The notes beneath the pieces were generated by a model. The model saw nothing but the letters and a program-made list of their open reading frames with translations. It was not told the origin of the DNA and made no database searches. Shown piece after piece: positions 8,405 through 17,166 of a DNA stretch of 64,000 bases. Source of the stretch: Bacteroidales bacterium UBA7258 (GTDB lineage Bacteria; Bacteroidota; Bacteroidia; Bacteroidales; UBA932); the NCBI GenBank assembly GCA_002472565.1, contig DKSK01000030.1, positions 29,197-93,196 on the forward strand, given 5' to 3'. The position numbers and the translations under genes were made by a program. The stretch's first letter is position 1. Every line of letters starts with the position of its first letter.

Positions 8405-10360
8405 TTAGAGGCTGAGCTTGAGCCCGGCCATGAAGGTGGCCCGGGGCATCGGGTAGCCGAGGTTGATTTCGTACTTCTGGGCGAGGAGGTTGTTAGCGAT
8501 GAGCCAGAGAGTGAGATTGTCGCAGAGAGCGTAGTTAAGCCCTGCATCAAGAAGGCAGAAAGTTTCCTGCGCCTCGGCCGCGCCAATCGACTTATACAAG
8601 CCGTCAACATAAGTCAGGCCCGCATTGACAGACCATTTCCCACTATGAAAACGCGCTCCGGCATAACCCTTATACTCAGGGGCGGCAACGACATGATGGG
8701 CCATGTGCAGAAAGCCGTGATTCGTGGTAAGCTCGAATTTGTCATTCACTCTGTAGGCGGCCTTAAGCTCGACTCCGCTATTCTCGATCACTCCAGTGTT
8801 CACGTTCTGCCGGTTTATGGTCTGGATCATGTTGTCACCTTTTAAATAATAGAGCGCAAGACCATATGACAGCCTGCCAGCGAAGGCGCCGCCTTTCCAT
8901 GAAGCCTCATAGTTCCAGATTCTCTCAGGCTTAAGCTCCTGGGAAGAGCTCGGATATAGGAAGAGTTCTCTCATGTTAGGATTACGGAAGCCCTTGCCAG
9001 CCATAAGCTTGAGCGTTCCGGCATTCCAAGGGCGAATCTGGAGACCACCCTGCGGAATCCACTCCGAATGGCTCTTGCCCAGACCGCACATGGTATAAGT
9101 GTCGAAGCGAACGCCGCCGAACACATCCAGCCAGCTGAGCAGAGACTGGCGGAGATCCAAATAGCCGGCCACATCATTGCGGTGCGAGGCCCCGGCATTC
9201 TTGTACTGGACAGGAAGGGTCTCGCCGCTCTCCTTGGAGGTATAATAGGCATGACCGTAGATATGCTGAAAGTCAAAGCCGAGAGTGATGTAACCGCCTT
9301 TGACCCAGTTGATTTCCTGCCAGGCACCCAGGCCGGTGATGTTGTCGATGGAACGGAAATACCTGTCGGTACGAGTATGCGGGGAGGAAGTGCCGTCATC
9401 GATCTTGTGCCGGCCGAAATCGGTGTAGACGCTCAGATTTCCGCGGGTCTTTTTATAGAGATTGGAAAGAGTCGCCGCCCCGGAGCCCCTGCTTATCCAC
9501 TGTGCAGCATGATAGACAGGCTCCTGCACAGAGCCCGGGTAACGAGAAATAAAATGCGTAAGATTGAAATTTCCGTCAGCCTTCCAGTGGGAAGAAAAGT
9601 CATAGCCGGCGCTGAAGGTTCCTCCATATTGCTGGTAAGCCATGTGAGGACGATGGTTGTCAGTCCGCGCATACTGCCCGGCCACGTTCGTCCAGAATTT
9701 GCCTCTCCTGTACTGGTCGCTGGCCTCGGCCGTAAAGGTACCGTAGCTTCCCGACCCGAGGACGAGGTCAAGGTCATTTCCGTTAGAGAGTTTCTTCTTA
9801 GTGACGATATTGACCGTGCCGCCCATGGCATTAGAGCCATAAAGCAGGGACGAAGGACCGCTGGAAACCTCGACCCGCTCGGCCAGGAGATTCTGATAAG
9901 AGTCCGCGAAAGCATGGCCATAGACTCCGCTGTACCCAGGGTGGCCGTCAATGAGGACGAGCACGCGGCTAGCACCGCTCGAAAGGCCGCGGATGCTGAT
10001 GTTACCCGATCCGCCGTCGGATATGCCGTATCCCAGCATGCCCCTGGAGGTGAGCATGAGCCCGGGAACTTCCTGCATGAGCCTCGGAAGCACGCTGAGG
10101 TCATGGTTCATGGAAAGAGAAGCCGAGCCCAGGACGTCGATGGTCTGGGGCATATAGCGTTCTCCCGCCCTGGCAAGGGAGTCAGTCACGACTGCCGCGG
10201 CAAGGGTGTCTACAGAAGCAACCTTCACTCCGGGCTTTACAGAAGAGTTCATGGTATCGAGCTTTACCGCTGAGAGCGTCGTTTCGGAGAAGCCGGAGGA
10301 GGGAAAGGCGAAAAAGCCTGCTGCAGCCAGCAGGCAAAATAAAAGGCCTTTATGATTCAT
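8405..10360 (-). CDS. TonB-dependent outer membrane receptor
   Basis: 651 aa. A signal peptide (MNHKGLLFCLLAAAGFFAF..) and a short ~60-residue N-terminal region precede a plug domain: 'DVLGSASLS' resembles a TonB box region, and 'ISIRGLSSGASRVLVLIDGHP' and 'ERVEVSSGPSSLLYGSNAMGGTVNIVTKK' are typical of the plug. A 22-strand barrel follows and ends in 'RATFMAGLKLSL' with a terminal aromatic/hydrophobic pattern. The size and plug resemble siderophore, haem or cobalamin receptors rather than SusC (no CarboxypepD-like domain). The start is the ATG at 10360; an upstream TTG overlaps the previous gene. It lies 4 nt after the DUF362 gene, so the two are probably cotranscribed. The substrate cannot be told from sequence. 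Confidence 0.88.
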   Translation of the reverse strand: MNHKGLLFCLLAAAGFFAFPSSGFSETTLSAVKLDTMNSSVKPGVKVASVDTLAAAVVTDSLARAGERYMPQTIDVLGSASLSMNHDLSVLPRLMQEVPGLMLTSRGMLGYGISDGGSGNISIRGLSSGASRVLVLIDGHPGYSGVYGHAFADSYQNLLAERVEVSSGPSSLLYGSNAMGGTVNIVTKKKLSNGNDLDLVLGSGSYGTFTAEASDQYRRGKFWTNVAGQYARTDNHRPHMAYQQYGGTFSAGYDFSSHWKADGNFNLTHFISRYPGSVQEPVYHAAQWISRGSGAATLSNLYKKTRGNLSVYTDFGRHKIDDGTSSPHTRTDRYFRSIDNITGLGAWQEINWVKGGYITLGFDFQHIYGHAYYTSKESGETLPVQYKNAGASHRNDVAGYLDLRQSLLSWLDVFGGVRFDTYTMCGLGKSHSEWIPQGGLQIRPWNAGTLKLMAGKGFRNPNMRELFLYPSSSQELKPERIWNYEASWKGGAFAGRLSYGLALYYLKGDNMIQTINRQNVNTGVIENSGVELKAAYRVNDKFELTTNHGFLHMAHHVVAAPEYKGYAGARFHSGKWSVNAGLTYVDGLYKSIGAAEAQETFCLLDAGLNYALCDNLTLWLIANNLLAQKYEINLGYPMPRATFMAGLKLSL

Positions 10361-10364
10361 GTAA

Positions 10365-11417
10365 TTACTTATCAATGTCTACAATGATGTATTTCTCCGT
10401 ACCAAGGCCGATATGTTCCGCCCAGTCGATAGTATGAGTGCCGTGCTGCTTGTCAATACGTGCGAGAAGGTCGCCGGGGTCGTTCTCAGCTGTCACTTTC
10501 TGGCCATTGATGATGTCCACGCAAGCCTGGTCAAGCGCCACAGGGTCGAGGCTGGCGAGGATACCGTAGTCCTTGAGCTTCACAGGAGCAGGATGGGCTA
10601 CGCAATCACAGCCAATGGACATATTGTTCATGACGCTGATGAAGATGATGCCTCTCTCGGCCCTGAAATAGTCGACAACTGCCTGGGCTGCCGAAGCCAT
10701 GCTCTCGAGGAAGCCGTCCTGATCATCTACATATTTCTGCCAAAGGTCGTCAGGAGTCTGGATACGGCCTGCCGAATGGATATAGGCCTTGCCGTTTCTG
10801 CTGGCAACTCCGATGCTGAGATTTTTAAGCGCTCCGCCATAGCCTCCCATCGGGTGGCCTTTGAAGTGATTGAGAGTCACCATAAAATCGTAATTCGCGA
10901 GATGACCGCCTACAATGTCATACTTGAGGTGGCTTCTATCCTTGACGGGGATGCGGATTTCGTCATATTCGTCCATGAGATCGACAGCGAAAAGAGAGTC
11001 GAAACCATGCCTGTGAATCACGTTCCAATGGTCCTTGGTCTCCATTCTGTCACCCGGGTAGGCAGTGCGGCACTCGACTATCGTTCCGTTAACGGTGTCC
11101 ACGAGGTCGCGGATCAGGGTAGGTTTCAAATAGTTAGGGTTGTCGCCTTCGCCCGTTGAAATCTTTACGGCAACTCTTCCTTCAGCCTTGACGCCCAAGG
11201 CTTTGTATATTCTGACGAGAGACTCGGGGCTGATTTCTCGGGTCTGATAGACAATGGCTTTACCCTCCTTGCGAGCCTTCTCGATGGCCGAAGACGCGTC
11301 CTTTGAAGAAGCACTGACGACCTGCACCTCTCTGCCGTCTTTCGCACTGGCGGAGGAGAGCGGCATAGGCAAGGCCGCTATAAGAGCCAATGCGGCGATA
11401 ATTAGATTCTTTTTCAT
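10365..11417 (-). CDS. Exported DUF362 domain protein
   Basis: 350 aa. An N-terminal signal peptide (MKKNLIIAALALIAALPMPL) is followed by a DUF362 domain with 'VAVKISTGE', 'PTLIRDLVDTV', 'VTLNHFKGHPMGGYGGALKNLSIG' and 'GILASLDPVALDQAC'. Several cysteines near 'MSIGCDCVAHPAP' could bind a metal or Fe-S cluster, as proposed for some DUF362 proteins; this is inference. The biochemical function of DUF362 is not established. The ATG at 11417 is preferred because it has AAGGGAT nearby and begins a clean signal peptide. It is the first gene of a two-gene unit with a TonB-dependent receptor, which hints at a role in metal or cofactor acquisition. Confidence 0.82.
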   Translation of the reverse strand: MKKNLIIAALALIAALPMPLSSASAKDGREVQVVSASSKDASSAIEKARKEGKAIVYQTREISPESLVRIYKALGVKAEGRVAVKISTGEGDNPNYLKPTLIRDLVDTVNGTIVECRTAYPGDRMETKDHWNVIHRHGFDSLFAVDLMDEYDEIRIPVKDRSHLKYDIVGGHLANYDFMVTLNHFKGHPMGGYGGALKNLSIGVASRNGKAYIHSAGRIQTPDDLWQKYVDDQDGFLESMASAAQAVVDYFRAERGIIFISVMNNMSIGCDCVAHPAPVKLKDYGILASLDPVALDQACVDIINGQKVTAENDPGDLLARIDKQHGTHTIDWAEHIGLGTEKYIIVDIDK

Positions 11418-11626
11418 AGATCCCTTATCATTTAACATCTACAAATATGGAAAATACTATTCGATAATTATCAGCCTCGGGTATTCATGGAATTAAATTA
11501 TCGCAGTAATCTATGTGTTATTGACAAATAGTGAAGCCTCGCAGACGCCTCCGCAAGTCCGGAGTTGAAACTGGGCGGAACGAGGAAGCAGGCGAGGGAG
11601 GCGGGCACAAGTCGGGAAGAGAGGTC

Positions 11627-12424
11627 TCAACCCACGCGGTAGTACTTCCGGATAATCCAGTCGAAAAGTTTGGCGGGGAGAAGGCGCTTTGCCACGACCG
11701 ACAGACGCTGGAGGAAGGTAGCGACTATGTAGCTGTCTCCAGGGTTGCGCATCGAGATGATTTTTGAGACTTTTGCCGCGAGGACTTCCGGCCTGAGTCC
11801 GGAAAGCTCATTACGCCTGATTTCCTCGAGAGAACGGCGGTAGGACGGGTAGGCCGAAGCGGCCGACTCCGGGTCCACGCTCTTCCTTCTCGCTGTGAAA
11901 TCGGTGTGGAAATCTCCCGGCTCTACCACCGTAACCTTTATTCCCAGGTCTTTAACCTCCATCCTCAGAGCCTCGCAATAGCCCTCGACCGCGAATTTTG
12001 AAGCGGAATAAAGGCCTTGGAATGGCAGACCGATAAGGCCTCCGATGGAACTTACCGCTATGATTCTGCCTCCTCCCTGAGCCCTCATGACCGGGAGTAC
12101 ATAGTGAAGGACGCGTACCATGCCGAGCCAGTTCACATCCATCTGAGAGCGCGCATCCTCTATGCCGCACATCTCCAGCGGGCCTCCTATGCCGCAGCCT
12201 GCATTGTTGATCAAGACATCGATTCTTCCCTGTTCACTCATCACCATTCCAACGGCCTCTTTTACCGAGGCCTCGTCCGTGACATCGCAGCGGAGGTAAC
12301 GCACAAGCGGAAGTTCATCGGTTTCTCGGCGATGAGTGCCATACACGATATGCCCCTCCTGCGACAGACGCAGGGCGGCAGCCTTTCCGAAACCAGAAGT
12401 TATCCCCGTAATAAGTATGACCAT
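11627..12424 (-). CDS. Short-chain dehydrogenase/reductase (SDR)
   Basis: 265 aa. The nucleotide-binding motif is 'TGITSGFG' at about 6-13, 'NNAG' is present, and the catalytic Ser and YxxxK lie in 'SSIGGLIGLPFQGLYSASK'. The sequence is that of a classical SDR of the kind annotated as 'SDR family oxidoreductase'. The start is the ATG at 12424, which gives MVILITGITSG; upstream in-frame codons are not convincing starts. It is a single gene, and its substrate is unknown. The next gene on this strand (DUF362) lies upstream and nothing follows closely, so it is probably monocistronic. Confidence 0.85.
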   Translation of the reverse strand: MVILITGITSGFGKAAALRLSQEGHIVYGTHRRETDELPLVRYLRCDVTDEASVKEAVGMVMSEQGRIDVLINNAGCGIGGPLEMCGIEDARSQMDVNWLGMVRVLHYVLPVMRAQGGGRIIAVSSIGGLIGLPFQGLYSASKFAVEGYCEALRMEVKDLGIKVTVVEPGDFHTDFTARRKSVDPESAASAYPSYRRSLEEIRRNELSGLRPEVLAAKVSKIISMRNPGDSYIVATFLQRLSVVAKRLLPAKLFDWIIRKYYRVG

Positions 12425-12570
12425 GAATCTACTGATTATTTCGAATTCACTGAAACTGGCGTTAAAGAAAGGCATTTTCCGTCTTTTGATGAAATTTTCC
12501 GCCAATTATCCGACATTATCCGTGAAGAGAGCGCCTTTAGCGCCAAGGCAGGTCCATGAAGGGCCATATG

Positions 12571-12604
12571 ATAAGGGGACGGCTGAAAAATATCGGCCCC
12601 TTAT
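12571..12604. repeat. Inverted repeat (hairpin) 5' of the NigD-like gene
   Basis: ATAAGGGG at 12571-12578 pairs perfectly with CCCCTTAT at 12597-12604 around an 18-nt loop. It lies about 80 nt before the NigD-like start codon and just upstream of a second, longer inverted repeat. It could be a leader structure or a binding site. Confidence 0.5.
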
Positions 12605-12623
12605 GCAAGATTTTCCCCTATCC

Positions 12624-12678
12624 TGTATTTATCTTCATGGAAAGGCTCATGAGAAAGAGCCATGAAAAGATAAATACA
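12624..12678. repeat. Long imperfect inverted repeat abutting the NigD-like start
   Basis: The left arm begins TGTATTTATCTT and the right arm ends AAGATAAATACA, giving 12 perfect pairs. A further CATGG/CCATG block and CTC/GAG close the loop, with small internal bulges. The right arm ends 7 nt before the ATG at 12686, so in an mRNA this hairpin would lie directly over the ribosome loading region. Confidence 0.6.
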
Positions 12679-12685
12679 AAACATC

Positions 12686-13375
12686 ATGAATATGAAACTA
12701 TGGAAATCAGGCCTTGCGGCCGTGGTCGTCACAGCGATGGTTTCATCCTGCGACCTGCTGGATAACGACAAGAACGTTTATTACCCACAATATCCTAACG
12801 CCGTGGTGACAGTCAAGACCACCCCAGAGAACACCGTGTATTACCAGCTTGACGACAGCACTACGCTGATTCCTACGAATATCACGAAGAATCCTTACAA
12901 AGGCGAATGCCGGGCGCTCGTCAATGTTAAAATATTGGACGAAGAGGCGGCGGCCCCATACGATAAGTCAGTCTACGTCAACTGGATCGACAGCATCCTG
13001 ACCAAGCCGGCTGTCCTCTCTGCCGAGGACAACGACAAGGCCTACGGCTCGGACGAAATAGATATTTTGAGCGATTGGGTGAATGTCGCCGAAGACGGCT
13101 ATCTGACACTTCACGTCGTAGGCAACTTTGGGGCCTCCGGCAAGGTCCATACCATCAATCTTCTTACCGGAGTGAATCCGGAGGATCCTTACGAGGTTGA
13201 GCTCAGGCACGATGCCAAGGGAGACATCGGCGGCCATCTTTACGGAGCCTACGTAGCTTTCCGCCTTTCCGGGCTCCCAGACTCAGAAGGCAAGACCGTG
13301 AACCTGACCCTGAAATGGAAGTCGCCTATGGGAGAAAGGTCTCAGGTCTTCAAGTATAAGACCAGAAAAGACTAA
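12686..13375 (+). CDS. NigD-like lipoprotein
   Basis: 229 aa. A type II signal peptide with lipobox-like 'MVSSCDLL' puts the protein on a membrane surface. 'YPNAVVTVKTTPENTVYYQLDDSTTLIP' matches the N-terminal OB-like domain of NigD-like proteins, followed by a C-terminal beta-sandwich ('YVAFRLSGLPD' ... 'NLTLKWKSP'). NigD was named from a Bacteroides bacteriocin locus, but the function of family members is unclear. The start is the ATG at 12686, with a second ATG two codons later. Two hairpins lie directly upstream. It appears monocistronic, with a convergent gene 37 nt downstream. Confidence 0.75.
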   Translation: MNMKLWKSGLAAVVVTAMVSSCDLLDNDKNVYYPQYPNAVVTVKTTPENTVYYQLDDSTTLIPTNITKNPYKGECRALVNVKILDEEAAAPYDKSVYVNWIDSILTKPAVLSAEDNDKAYGSDEIDILSDWVNVAEDGYLTLHVVGNFGASGKVHTINLLTGVNPEDPYEVELRHDAKGDIGGHLYGAYVAFRLSGLPDSEGKTVNLTLKWKSPMGERSQVFKYKTRKD

Positions 13376-13412
13376 AACTAACAGGCCGGGATCCCATAAG
13401 GTTGGCCGGGCC

Positions 13413-14219
13413 TCAGAAACTGAGTCGGGCGAAGATAGGAAGATGGTCCGAAGCCGCTTCGATGGAAGCCCCATGGCGGGCGGCCTTCTTCCCTATGGGA
13501 CTCGACGGACTTACCGCACCGGCTGATATCACTCTCACCGGAGCCGCGGAAGTAAGGCAGAAGATATGGTCGATACAGACCTTAGGACCCTTGGACGGGA
13601 AACTTAGATCATCGGCCGAAAGGCGCGTCCAGCAACGCTGAAGCTCGAGGATGGGACGGGAGCCCGGCTGAAAATTCATGTCTCCGCAAAGGAATACCGG
13701 AACAAGGCTTCCGGAATAATGCCTGCTCACCCATTCATTGATGACTTTGGCCTGGGCGATGGCGGCATCCTCATCTGCGAAATCCAGATGAACGGCCCCT
13801 ATGACATATTTGTCCGTCTCGACAAAGGCGGCAGACCTCGGCTCGGAACCGCCCTCCTTAGGCAGAGGTAGAGTATACCTCGCCTTCACCCTGGTCCGTG
13901 AAGGCAAGATCACACCGTTGCCATAGGCCCCTCCGGCATAAGACATTGCCCTTCCGAAAGACCATTTCCATCCCAAGTGACCTGAAAGCTGCTTCGACTG
14001 GTCGAAACCATGTCTGCGATTGCAGCTGTCGAGTTCATTGAGGGTGACGACGTCCGCTCTGGCAGCCTTGATGATCCGCGCCACCTCCGGAGAACTGTCC
14101 TCCTCATATTTTCCGAAGGCTCCGACATTGTAGGAGAGGATGGTAAAAGAAGGCGAGCAGGAAGAAAGGAAGGCCGTTATGGATATGACCAAGAGGCAGA
14201 GGCCGGATTTTGGATCCAT
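13413..14219 (-). CDS. Endonuclease/exonuclease/phosphatase-family lipoprotein
   Basis: 268 aa. The N-terminus has a signal peptide with lipobox-like 'AFLSSCSP'. The EEP fold motifs are visible: 'ILSYNVGAFG', 'VVTLNELDSC' (metal-binding Glu), 'GAVHLDF', 'VFLCGDMNFQPGS' (catalytic D-N) and the terminal 'ASDHLPIFARLSF' (catalytic D-H). In such exported Bacteroidetes proteins the substrate may be a phosphodiester or a sugar/lipid phosphate; it is not known here. The gene starts 6 nt after the GntR regulator, so the regulator may control its own operon. Confidence 0.82.
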   Translation of the reverse strand: MDPKSGLCLLVISITAFLSSCSPSFTILSYNVGAFGKYEEDSSPEVARIIKAARADVVTLNELDSCNRRHGFDQSKQLSGHLGWKWSFGRAMSYAGGAYGNGVILPSRTRVKARYTLPLPKEGGSEPRSAAFVETDKYVIGAVHLDFADEDAAIAQAKVINEWVSRHYSGSLVPVFLCGDMNFQPGSRPILELQRCWTRLSADDLSFPSKGPKVCIDHIFCLTSAAPVRVISAGAVSPSSPIGKKAARHGASIEAASDHLPIFARLSF

Positions 14220-14225
14220 GGCGGC

Positions 14226-14900
14226 CTATTCGTTTTCGGAAACGGCCCAGACCTTATTCAAGGCGATTTCAGCCTCTTGTGGTCTACCCTGGAGAATGGC
14301 GTCCATGAGCATCTTATGGTCCGGCAGACTCTTCTCAATCAGATCAATATCCGTAAATTGATACTCAAAACTATGACGGAGCTGGTTCGAGAGGCCGCGG
14401 TAAAGGTCATAGAGCAGGCTGTTATGAGAAGCCTTGGCTATGGCGACATGAAATCTCACATCGTTGAAGATTACGGACGAAAGATCTCTCTGGGAGCAAG
14501 CTTGGACCATCCCGTCATAATACTTTCTGATTGCCGCCGCGTCTGCGGGAGTCTTCCTGGAGGCGGCCATTCTTGCGGCCGGTCCTTCTATGACAAGCCT
14601 GACTTCATGCATCTCCTTGATTCCGGCTACCTGCAGCCTCTCCTGATAATTGACTATCGGATCGACTGTCCTTACATATGTTCCTCTCCCCTGCTCGATG
14701 CTGACATAGCCAAGCTGGGCAAGGACTCTCATAGCCTCCCTTACGGTGGAACGTCCCACGCCAAAGAACTCCATCAGTTCGGGCTCGGTAGGAAGTTTGT
14801 CTCCCACCTTGAATTTACCACTGATGATACGCTTCTTCATCATGTCAGAAACGTTTACCGCCAAGGTCTTCCGTTTCTGGGCATCATTGCTTTTTGCCAT
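14226..14900 (-). CDS. GntR/FadR-family transcriptional regulator
   Basis: 224 aa. The N-terminal winged helix (about 10-77) contains 'GDKLPTEPELMEFFGVGRSTVREAMRVL' spacing typical of GntR proteins. The C-terminal all-helical FCD domain has the metal-site pattern: E-x-R in 'HEVRLVIEGPAA', D/H in 'NDVRFHVAIAKASHN', and H in 'PDHKMLMDAI'. FadR-subfamily regulators usually bind small organic acids or sugar acids. The ligand is unknown; the only linked gene is the downstream EEP lipoprotein. I see no convincing operator palindrome upstream. Confidence 0.88.
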   Translation of the reverse strand: MAKSNDAQKRKTLAVNVSDMMKKRIISGKFKVGDKLPTEPELMEFFGVGRSTVREAMRVLAQLGYVSIEQGRGTYVRTVDPIVNYQERLQVAGIKEMHEVRLVIEGPAARMAASRKTPADAAAIRKYYDGMVQACSQRDLSSVIFNDVRFHVAIAKASHNSLLYDLYRGLSNQLRHSFEYQFTDIDLIEKSLPDHKMLMDAILQGRPQEAEIALNKVWAVSENE

Positions 14901-15421
14901 AACTGCGCTAATAAATTAAGACGACCTTCGGCTTCGCGTCCCAGGATATTCCCCGCGTTCCTAATCTCGTCTAGTCCTACAACTCAAAAACTGTCAGAGC
15001 AGAAGACCCACGGCAGAATTTCCACACCGCCCGGCCAGCTGTTCCGTCCAGCAATACAAGCGGAAATCCTTTTCAGGGTAATTCTCTTTCAAATCATAGC
15101 CCAGCTCTCAAATCTAATCGGAAACCTCATTTCAATCATGCTTACAGATGCCCTGCCTATGATTTCCGCATTCCCTTGATAAGATTTCAGCCTCACAAAT
15201 ATATTGAATTATTTTATTTATTCAAGAAATTAAGAGAAAAATCAGCAACAGATTGCCCTGGTTCAGCGAAAAAATTGTTTAAAAGTGGGACTTTGTATAA
15301 CAATTCAGTTTTGGAATGGCTTTATCCGGCACCCTCAGTAAAGCCTGCGGCCTGCAGTCAGCGTGGAAATGGGAAAGTTCTTGGTTTCAGATTATAAGCA
15401 TATGTTCCGGCAGAAAGACAA
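14901..15421. other. Intergenic region without a recognisable gene
   Basis: About 520 nt between the GntR gene and the terminator of the flotillin operon. The part at 15180-15310 is AT-rich. I see no coding-like frame: frames that cross it are continuations of antisense frames. There is no RNA gene and no TAnnTTTG element in a convincing place. Confidence 0.4.
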
Positions 15422-15449
15422 GCGCCGTCTCTGCGAAAAGGGACGGCGC
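15422..15449 (-). terminator. Candidate terminator after the NfeD-flotillin-XRE operon
   Basis: GCGCCGTC (15422-15429) pairs perfectly with GACGGCGC (15442-15449) around a 12-nt loop, 24 nt beyond the XRE stop codon. On the minus strand it is followed by only a weak T-rich stretch (TTGTCTTTC), so termination may be partial. Confidence 0.45.
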
Positions 15450-15472
15450 AAAATGAAGTCCAGAATCAAGGA

Positions 15473-15721
15473 TTAGCCGGATGAAGCAGGAGCATGCTTC
15501 CCTGGAGACTGCTCCGAGGCATCAGGGTTGTATTGCAGAAGATCGCCAGGCTGGCAGTCAAGCGCCCTGCACAAGGCGTCGAGCGTCGAAAGGCGCACGG
15601 CCTTGGCCTTGCCCGTCTTCAATATGGATAGGTTGGACGGGGATATGCCTACCTTCTCGGCAAGTTCACCGGAAGTCATTTTCCGGCGGGCAAGCATCAC
15701 GTCCACGTTCACTACAATCAT
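15473..15721 (-). CDS. Small XRE-type HTH regulator (YozG-like)
   Basis: 82 aa. 'MIVVNVDVMLARRKMTSGEL' and 'VGISPSNLSILKTGKAKAVR' form a lambda-repressor-like helix-turn-helix of the YozG/Cro-C1 type, with a short Pro/Ser/Gly tail. It overlaps the flotillin stop by 4 nt (ATGA), so it is made from the same transcript. These single-domain regulators often sit next to membrane protein genes, and the target is likely local. It is possible that it senses membrane state through the linked flotillin/NfeD, but nothing in the sequence shows this. Confidence 0.85.
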   Translation of the reverse strand: MIVVNVDVMLARRKMTSGELAEKVGISPSNLSILKTGKAKAVRLSTLDALCRALDCQPGDLLQYNPDASEQSPGKHAPASSG

Positions 15722-17127
15722 TTTCCTGATGGCAGTTCGCCTGATGCGGAGTCATCTCCCGGATTCACCGGAGATTTCTGTCCTTTCAGATAATTAGGAA
15801 GTTCCATTCCGGCCATCTTGAAGAGATCCTCAAGCGGCGGTACGGATTTCATCATTCCCGAGATGAAGTTTGACGTAGCGGTCTTGCCGTCCGCGCCGCT
15901 TCCTCCGTCCCAGACGGTCACCTTGTCGATGTTGATACCCTTGACCGCCTCAACCTGAGTCTTGACGAGCTCCGGCAGCTTGTCCGCAATCATCATCAAC
16001 ACAGCTTTCTGCGGGTCATTTCCGGCAGAGCCGACAAGGCGCTGGAAACCATCGGCCTGCTTTGACAGGACCTCATAGAGTCCCCTCGCCTGGGCTTCCA
16101 TCTTGGCATAGGTCGCATCGGCCTCTCCCTTTGCGATACGGCGCTGCTTTTCAGCCTCCGCCTCAGCCTCGATGACCACCTTCTCCTTGTCGATTTCGGC
16201 AGGAACGACTACGTTTGCCTGCTGGGTCGCCTTCTCGCGCTCGGCACGGGCAAGCTCGGCGTCACGCTCGGTCTGATATGCTTCCTTCAAGGCAAGCGCG
16301 GCCTGGACTTTCTCGGCCGCCACGGCCTTTCTTCCCGCCTCGGCCTCTTTCTCGCGTCTGTCTGCATCGGAATTGGCGATCTGGACCTTTGCGGCGTTCT
16401 CTCCCTCGACAGCCTTCGCATTGGCGGCGTTGACGTTGATACGTTTGTCCCTGTCTGCTTCGGCTTTTCCGATTTCTCCGTTCCTGTCCTGCTCGGCGAC
16501 GCTCTTCTTGGCATCGTTTATAGCCTTGGCGGCAGCCTCCTTTCCAAGGGCCTCGATATAGCCGGATTCATCACGGATATCGGTTACGTTGACGTTGATA
16601 AGTTTAAGACCGATTTTGCGCAATTCGGCCTCTACATTTGCGCTGACATTCGCCAGAAATTTGTCTCGGTCGGAATTGATTTCCTCGATATCCATGGTAG
16701 CGATGACAAGACGGAGCTGGCCGAAAAGAATATCGGTGGCGATGCTCTGGATATTCGCCGTGGTCAGGCCGAGGAGCCTTTCGGCGGCGTTGGTCATGGT
16801 CTCCGGATCTGTGGAGATTCCGACAGTGAAACGGCAGGGAACGTCTACCCTGATGTTCTGCTTGGAAAGGGCGTTGGTGAGGTTGCATTCGATGCTGATA
16901 GGCTTCAGGTCGAGGAAGTCATAACTCTGGAACACAGGCCAGATGAAGGATGCGCCGCCATGGACGCATTTCGCCGAGGAAATACCTCCGCTGCGGTTCC
17001 GGCCCGTCTTTCCGTAGATTACGAGAATCTTGTCGGAAGGGCAGCGTTTGTAGCGCCTGAGTATCGCTGAAAAGGTCACGATGACAATGATCAGCAGAAT
17101 GACGATCAATGTGATGTTAGAATCCAT
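15718..17127 (-). CDS. Flotillin family protein (SPFH domain)
   Basis: 469 aa. One N-terminal membrane segment (ITLIVILLIIVIVTFSAIL, about 5-23) is followed by the SPFH/band 7 domain (about 30-230), with 'FIWPVFQSYDFLDLKP', 'TNAAERLLGL' and 'GLKLINVNVTDIRD'. A long Ala/Glu/Lys-rich coiled coil (about 240-390) with the EAEAEAEKQRRIAKGEA signature of flotillins comes next. The protein organises membrane microdomains and scaffolds other proteins at the inner membrane. Its partner NfeD is encoded 39 nt upstream, the standard yqiJ-yqiK type pairing. The C-terminal ~30 residues are polar and Pro/Ser/Gly-rich. Confidence 0.92.
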   Translation of the reverse strand: MDSNITLIVILLIIVIVTFSAILRRYKRCPSDKILVIYGKTGRNRSGGISSAKCVHGGASFIWPVFQSYDFLDLKPISIECNLTNALSKQNIRVDVPCRFTVGISTDPETMTNAAERLLGLTTANIQSIATDILFGQLRLVIATMDIEEINSDRDKFLANVSANVEAELRKIGLKLINVNVTDIRDESGYIEALGKEAAAKAINDAKKSVAEQDRNGEIGKAEADRDKRINVNAANAKAVEGENAAKVQIANSDADRREKEAEAGRKAVAAEKVQAALALKEAYQTERDAELARAEREKATQQANVVVPAEIDKEKVVIEAEAEAEKQRRIAKGEADATYAKMEAQARGLYEVLSKQADGFQRLVGSAGNDPQKAVLMMIADKLPELVKTQVEAVKGINIDKVTVWDGGSGADGKTATSNFISGMMKSVPPLEDLFKMAGMELPNYLKGQKSPVNPGDDSASGELPSGK

Positions 17128-17166
17128 AATAATATGATTTGGAAATACTGCTAATTATAGGGACTA

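Noticed and set aside
7033..8610. 525-codon open frame on the minus strand opposite der
   Set aside because: Antisense to the conserved Der GTPase and into the receptor gene; no family motif.
9068..10273. 401-codon open frame on the plus strand opposite the TonB-dependent receptor
   Set aside because: Antisense shadow of a gene with clear plug and barrel motifs.
14010..15179. 389-codon plus-strand frame across the GntR gene and the following gap
   Set aside because: Mostly antisense to the EEP and GntR genes; the part that extends into the gap has no recognisable motif and no promoter.
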